Assembly: GCA_002404055.1 (NCBI GenBank)
Contig: DHIZ01000311.1
Location: 1,834-25,506 of the forward strand
Source of the DNA: Chloroflexi bacterium UBA4733
Lineage (GTDB): Bacteria; Chloroflexota; UBA4733
Direction of reading: 5' to 3'
Length of the DNA stretch: 23,673 nucleotides
Each line of letters opens with the position of its first letter. Within the stretch, counting starts at the first letter, position 1. The position numbers were made by a program, and so were the translations under genes. Positions 21,242-23,673 of the stretch are shown piece by piece. The notes beneath the pieces are model-generated. The model was not told the DNA's origin. It saw nothing but the letters and a program-made list of their open reading frames with translations, and did no database searches.

Positions 21242-22095
21242 TACAGCACCCGAACCGGTGTTCCTAGCGGCGCCCAGTTGTAGAGGAACCGCGCCTGCCA
21301 GTAGGGAAGGTTGACGCAGCCATGGGAGCCGGTGTCGTCTTTGCCGAGCGCGCCCGCTCCACCCTGGCCGGCGGGGCCGAAGATACGGCGCCAGGGGGCA
21401 TCGTGGAGGAAATAGCCGGTGTCGTGGAAGAGCAGGGCGAAACTGGCCTGAACGCTTGGATACCAATCGGGAGATGTCTTGGGCCAGGGGGAATTAAACA
21501 TGTAGTTGGGATCCTGCTTCTTGACGGCGTAATCGCCGGCCGGCGTTTCCAGCCCCTTGCCGCCGGTGGTGCAACCAACTGCTAGCGTGAGCTGGGGCCC
21601 GTCAAAGGCCCACAGAAACTGGTCAGCCAGACTGATGACGATGGAACGGTCGGCGCCGACGGGCGCTGGACGCTGCGGTGGCTCCGGCACGGGCGGTAGT
21701 AATGGCGGGGCCACCACCCCGTCGGTTGGCGTATCACCCAGCAACGGCTCATAGACCCAACCGGTACCGTACGTGATGGGCACCTGGTACCACGTCGTAC
21801 CACCGTACCAGAGCTTCTCGCCTGCCACGGTGCTGAGAATCGGTACCGGCGTACCATAGGGAATGCTGCCAACGACATCGGACGACGTGTTGGGCTGTAG
21901 GTGGACCCCGATGCTGTCCAAAGTCGGATCATCGACCAGGCGCAGGGCATACATATAGGTCAGCGTGCTGCTGCTGAGCGGATCGAGCAGCGCTGCGGCA
22001 TGGGCGACAGCCGGTGCGAGCGCCGGCAGCAGGCCAAGGCTACCCGCCCCGTATTGTACAAACCGCCGACGCGACAATTGCCTCATACCCAGCAT
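21241..22095 (-). CDS. Tat-exported L,D-transpeptidase (YkuD) with SH3-like domain
   Basis: The enzyme probably makes 3-3 crosslinks in peptidoglycan, or anchors proteins to it, outside the membrane. The 284-residue protein starts with a twin-arginine signal (SRRRFVQYGAGSLG, cleavage likely near AHA at 31-33). An SH3b-like segment follows at about 62-118 (VHLQPNTSSDVVGSIPYG to GWVYEPLLG), then a Pro-rich linker (127-146). The YkuD domain at 150-284 has His231 in FLHDAP, and His258 and catalytic Cys260 in GSHGCVNLPYW. All active-site residues are present. ATG 22095 is taken as the start; an ATG three codons later is equally possible. It begins 1 nt after the dusB stop and ends in TAATG with the histidine kinase, so the three genes form a coupled run. 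Confidence 0.93.
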   Translation of the reverse strand: MLGMRQLSRRRFVQYGAGSLGLLPALAPAVAHAAALLDPLSSSTLTYMYALRLVDDPTLDSIGVHLQPNTSSDVVGSIPYGTPVPILSTVAGEKLWYGGTTWYQVPITYGTGWVYEPLLGDTPTDGVVAPPLLPPVPEPPQRPAPVGADRSIVISLADQFLWAFDGPQLTLAVGCTTGGKGLETPAGDYAVKKQDPNYMFNSPWPKTSPDWYPSVQASFALLFHDTGYFLHDAPWRRIFGPAGQGGAGALGKDDTGSHGCVNLPYWQARFLYNWAPLGTPVRVL

Positions 22096-22096
22096 C

Positions 22097-23146
22097 TTAG
22101 CAACTTATGGGCCGGCTGTCCATGCCGGCAGCGGCAAGGGCAGCTTCGACGTCCACCAACCAGGCATCTACGTCGGCCAGGGACGACACCTGTTGCGCCC
22201 GCTTGCGCAGGCTCTCCTTGCCGGGGATGCCGCGGGCGTACCAGACGAGGTGCTTACGCAGCGGCAGGAAGGTCTGGCGCTCGTCGCCATGCTCTTCCAG
22301 CGCCAGCCGCACGTGTTCCCAGACCACCGCCGAGAGCGACCAGCGGTCGACATTGGGCAACTTTTCGCCTTTCAGCGCCGCACGCAGGTCAGCGAAAAGC
22401 CAGGGGTTGCCCTCCGCGCCCCGGCCGACCATCACGCCGGCCACGCCGGTCTCCGCCAGCATGCGCTGCGCCCCGGCCACGTCGCGGACGTCGCCGTTGC
22501 CGATGACAGGGATCGACACCGCCTGACGGGTGGCGGCGATCGCCTCCAGGTTGGCCGTCCCGGTGAAGCGTTGTTCCCGCGTGCGGCCATGGATCGTCAG
22601 CATACAGGCGCCGGCCGCTTGCATCGCCTGCGCCACGTCGGGCGCATTCATGCTGGCGCTGTCCCAGCCGGCGCGCATCTTCACGCTCACGGGCAGCGGT
22701 GTGGCGGCGCACATAGCAGCGACAATCTCGGCACCCAACTGGGGCTCACGCATGAGCGCACTGCCGTGACTGTGCGAGACAACCTGATCGGCGGGGCAAC
22801 CCATGTTGACGTCAATACCGACGCAGGGCAGATGATCGTAGATCATACGTGCGGCGCCGGCAAAGTCTTTTGGATGCTTGCCGTACAACTGGATCAGGAA
22901 CGGGCGGTCGCCGTGTCGAGCGCCGATACTGGCCATCAGCTTCTTCGGCGCCGCCATCAGCCCAGGTGCAGGAGCAAACTCGGAGACGGTGGCCTCGGCG
23001 CCGAGGCGGAAGCAAAGTTCCCGGAAGGCCCAATCGGTCACGCCGTCCATCGGCGCCAGGAAGATCAGCGGCGGACGCAGCCGTGCGGCCCACGGCGGCA
23101 AGGGTGGCGCGGCAACGACGGCGGGCGCCCCAGCCATAGCGACCAT
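22097..23146 (-). CDS. dusB: tRNA-dihydrouridine synthase, DusB type
   Basis: This is an FMN enzyme that reduces uridines in the D-loop of tRNA. The 349-residue protein has FLAPMDGVTDWAFRELC (FMN-binding start), QLYGKHPKDF, VNMGCPADQVV with catalytic Cys117, KMRAGWD, LTIHGRTREQRF, IPVIGNGDV and VMVGRGAEGNPWLF (phosphate-binding). The order and spacing fit DusB of the COG0042 family. The usual 'K-K-V' after GCPA is DQV here, and SHSHGSAL replaces the common G-x-GSAL, both mild changes. GGAG 7 nt before the ATG at 23146 fixes the start. It lies 3 nt after the ABC-F stop and 1 nt before the L,D-transpeptidase start. Confidence 0.95.
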   Translation of the reverse strand: MVAMAGAPAVVAAPPLPPWAARLRPPLIFLAPMDGVTDWAFRELCFRLGAEATVSEFAPAPGLMAAPKKLMASIGARHGDRPFLIQLYGKHPKDFAGAARMIYDHLPCVGIDVNMGCPADQVVSHSHGSALMREPQLGAEIVAAMCAATPLPVSVKMRAGWDSASMNAPDVAQAMQAAGACMLTIHGRTREQRFTGTANLEAIAATRQAVSIPVIGNGDVRDVAGAQRMLAETGVAGVMVGRGAEGNPWLFADLRAALKGEKLPNVDRWSLSAVVWEHVRLALEEHGDERQTFLPLRKHLVWYARGIPGKESLRKRAQQVSSLADVDAWLVDVEAALAAAGMDSRPISC

Positions 23147-23149
23147 TCG

Positions 23150-23673
23150 TTAGCTCCGGGCTCCGACCAGTTCAGCATCCTGAGGCGCTGGGGCCGGCGT
23201 CACAACGTGGCTCTGGCCATCGCGCCGCGCCAGGAGACCGGAGATGCGGGCATCAACCGTCTGATACTCTTCCAGCAGGTCGCCCCAGGCGCCATCTTCC
23301 TTGAAGGCTGCCGGGTCGGCCAGTTGGCGGGAAATACCCTCGCGACGGGCCTCCAGCCGGGCGATATCATGCTCCAATTCCTGCTGATGGGCGTTGACAG
23401 CTTCCTGGCGGGCCTGTTCTTCCTGGTCGATCTGGCGCTCCACCGCCTCGGCGCGGGCCTGCATGTCCAACCAGTCGTCGTAGGTACCGAGCCGGACTAC
23501 CCCCGGCACGCCGGGCGCCTCCGTCACCAGCAGCTTGTTGGTCTCCAGTCGCTCCAGGAAGTAGCGGTCATGGCTGGCGACGACGATGGCGCCTTCAAAT
23601 CCGGAGAGCGCGCCTTCCAGCGCCTCTTTGGAGGGGATGTCCAGGTGGTTCGTCGGCTCGTCCAACAGCAGCA
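23150..23673 (-). CDS. ABC-F family ATPase, C-terminal part (5' end outside the window)
   Basis: ABC-F proteins are soluble tandem ATPases that act on the ribosome in translation or antibiotic resistance. The visible 174 residues begin in the second nucleotide-binding domain with the Walker [12 protein letters not shown], then the switch-His region [11 protein letters not shown] long charged helical tail follows ([21 protein letters not shown] onward through DIARLEARR and [14 protein letters not shown]), a coiled coil typical of the C-terminal extension of Uup/YkpA-type members. [11 protein letters not shown] with two hydrophobics before DE and SHDRYFL distinguishes it from ABC transporters. 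The frame runs off the right edge. It is the first visible gene of the ABC-F/dusB/L,D-transpeptidase/kinase run. Confidence 0.93.
   Translation of the reverse strand, partial: LLLDEPTNHLDIPSKEALEGALSGFEGAIVVASHDRYFLERLETNKLLVTEAPGVPGVVRLGTYDDWLDMQARAEAVERQIDQEEQARQEAVNAHQQELEHDIARLEARREGISRQLADPAAFKEDGAWGDLLEEYQTVDARISGLLARRDGQSHVVTPAPAPQDAELVGARS

Noticed and set aside
21242..21466. N-terminal extension of the intact kinase into the L,D-transpeptidase gene
   Set aside because: It would overlap the YkuD active-site region by 75 codons. The TAATG start gives a normal membrane-helix N-terminus.
1..23673. CRISPR array, tRNA or rRNA genes, prophage
   Set aside because: No regularly spaced short repeats, no tRNA-like cloverleaf with conserved arms and no phage structural genes were seen. 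The cloverleaf palindromes lack tRNA consensus bases.

Overview
This is a GC-rich bacterial chromosome segment. Three things suggest a member of the Chloroflexota or a close neighbour: a tryptophan T-box in front of a fully fused-order trp operon, an accessory patch with Uma2 and DUF433 genes, and long palindromic interspersed repeats. This placement is inference, because no rRNA or other marker gene is present. Both ends cut through genes: uppS at the left edge and an ABC-F ATPase at the right edge.

Layout. (1) 1-1093, plus strand: the 3' part of uppS (undecaprenyl diphosphate synthase), then a small membrane metal-dependent-hydrolase-like gene. (2) 1099-1215: a cloverleaf-like palindromic repeat between convergent genes. 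(3) 1230-8086, minus strand: a complete tryptophan operon in the order trpE-G-D-C-F-B-A. It is preceded by a T-box leader with a UGG (Trp) specifier and a TTGACG promoter. Five of the six junctions overlap by 4 or 8 bp, so the operon appears translationally coupled almost throughout. trpF carries an in-frame 94-bp palindromic element that adds about 31 residues to the enzyme. (4) 8100-10800, mostly plus strand: an accessory patch. It holds a decayed methyltransferase tail, a tiny ORF, an unknown overlapping two-gene module, a Uma2 nuclease-like gene and an orphan DUF433 antitoxin-like gene. (5) 10815-15454, minus strand: ppc (PEP carboxylase) and a class B penicillin-binding protein. (6) 15546-19222: a sensor histidine kinase gene split in two by an IS630-family element. 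Insertion was at a TA dinucleotide, and removing the IS with one TA restores the reading frame exactly. The 3' end of this gene lies inside a second copy of the cloverleaf repeat, which supplies its stop codon. (7) 19262-23673, minus strand: a tight ABC-F / dusB / Tat-exported L,D-transpeptidase / intact histidine kinase cluster. Its kinase is the paralogue of the broken one.

How the genes fit together. The trp operon encodes all steps from chorismate to tryptophan, and the T-box would open it when uncharged tRNA-Trp accumulates. The leader shows no U-tract terminator. The segment in the antiterminator loop can instead pair with the trpE Shine-Dalgarno sequence, so control of translation initiation is a real possibility. 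The right-hand cluster joins a cell-wall crosslinking enzyme to a membrane-bound PAS histidine kinase through a TAATG stop/start overlap, which hints at envelope sensing. No response regulator lies in the window.

The most noteworthy signals are the domesticated palindrome inside trpF, the exactly reconstructable IS630 disruption of one of two tandem kinase paralogues, the T-box with a possible Shine-Dalgarno sequestrator, and the repeat that ends a coding sequence. I found no CRISPR array, tRNA, rRNA or clear new defence system.
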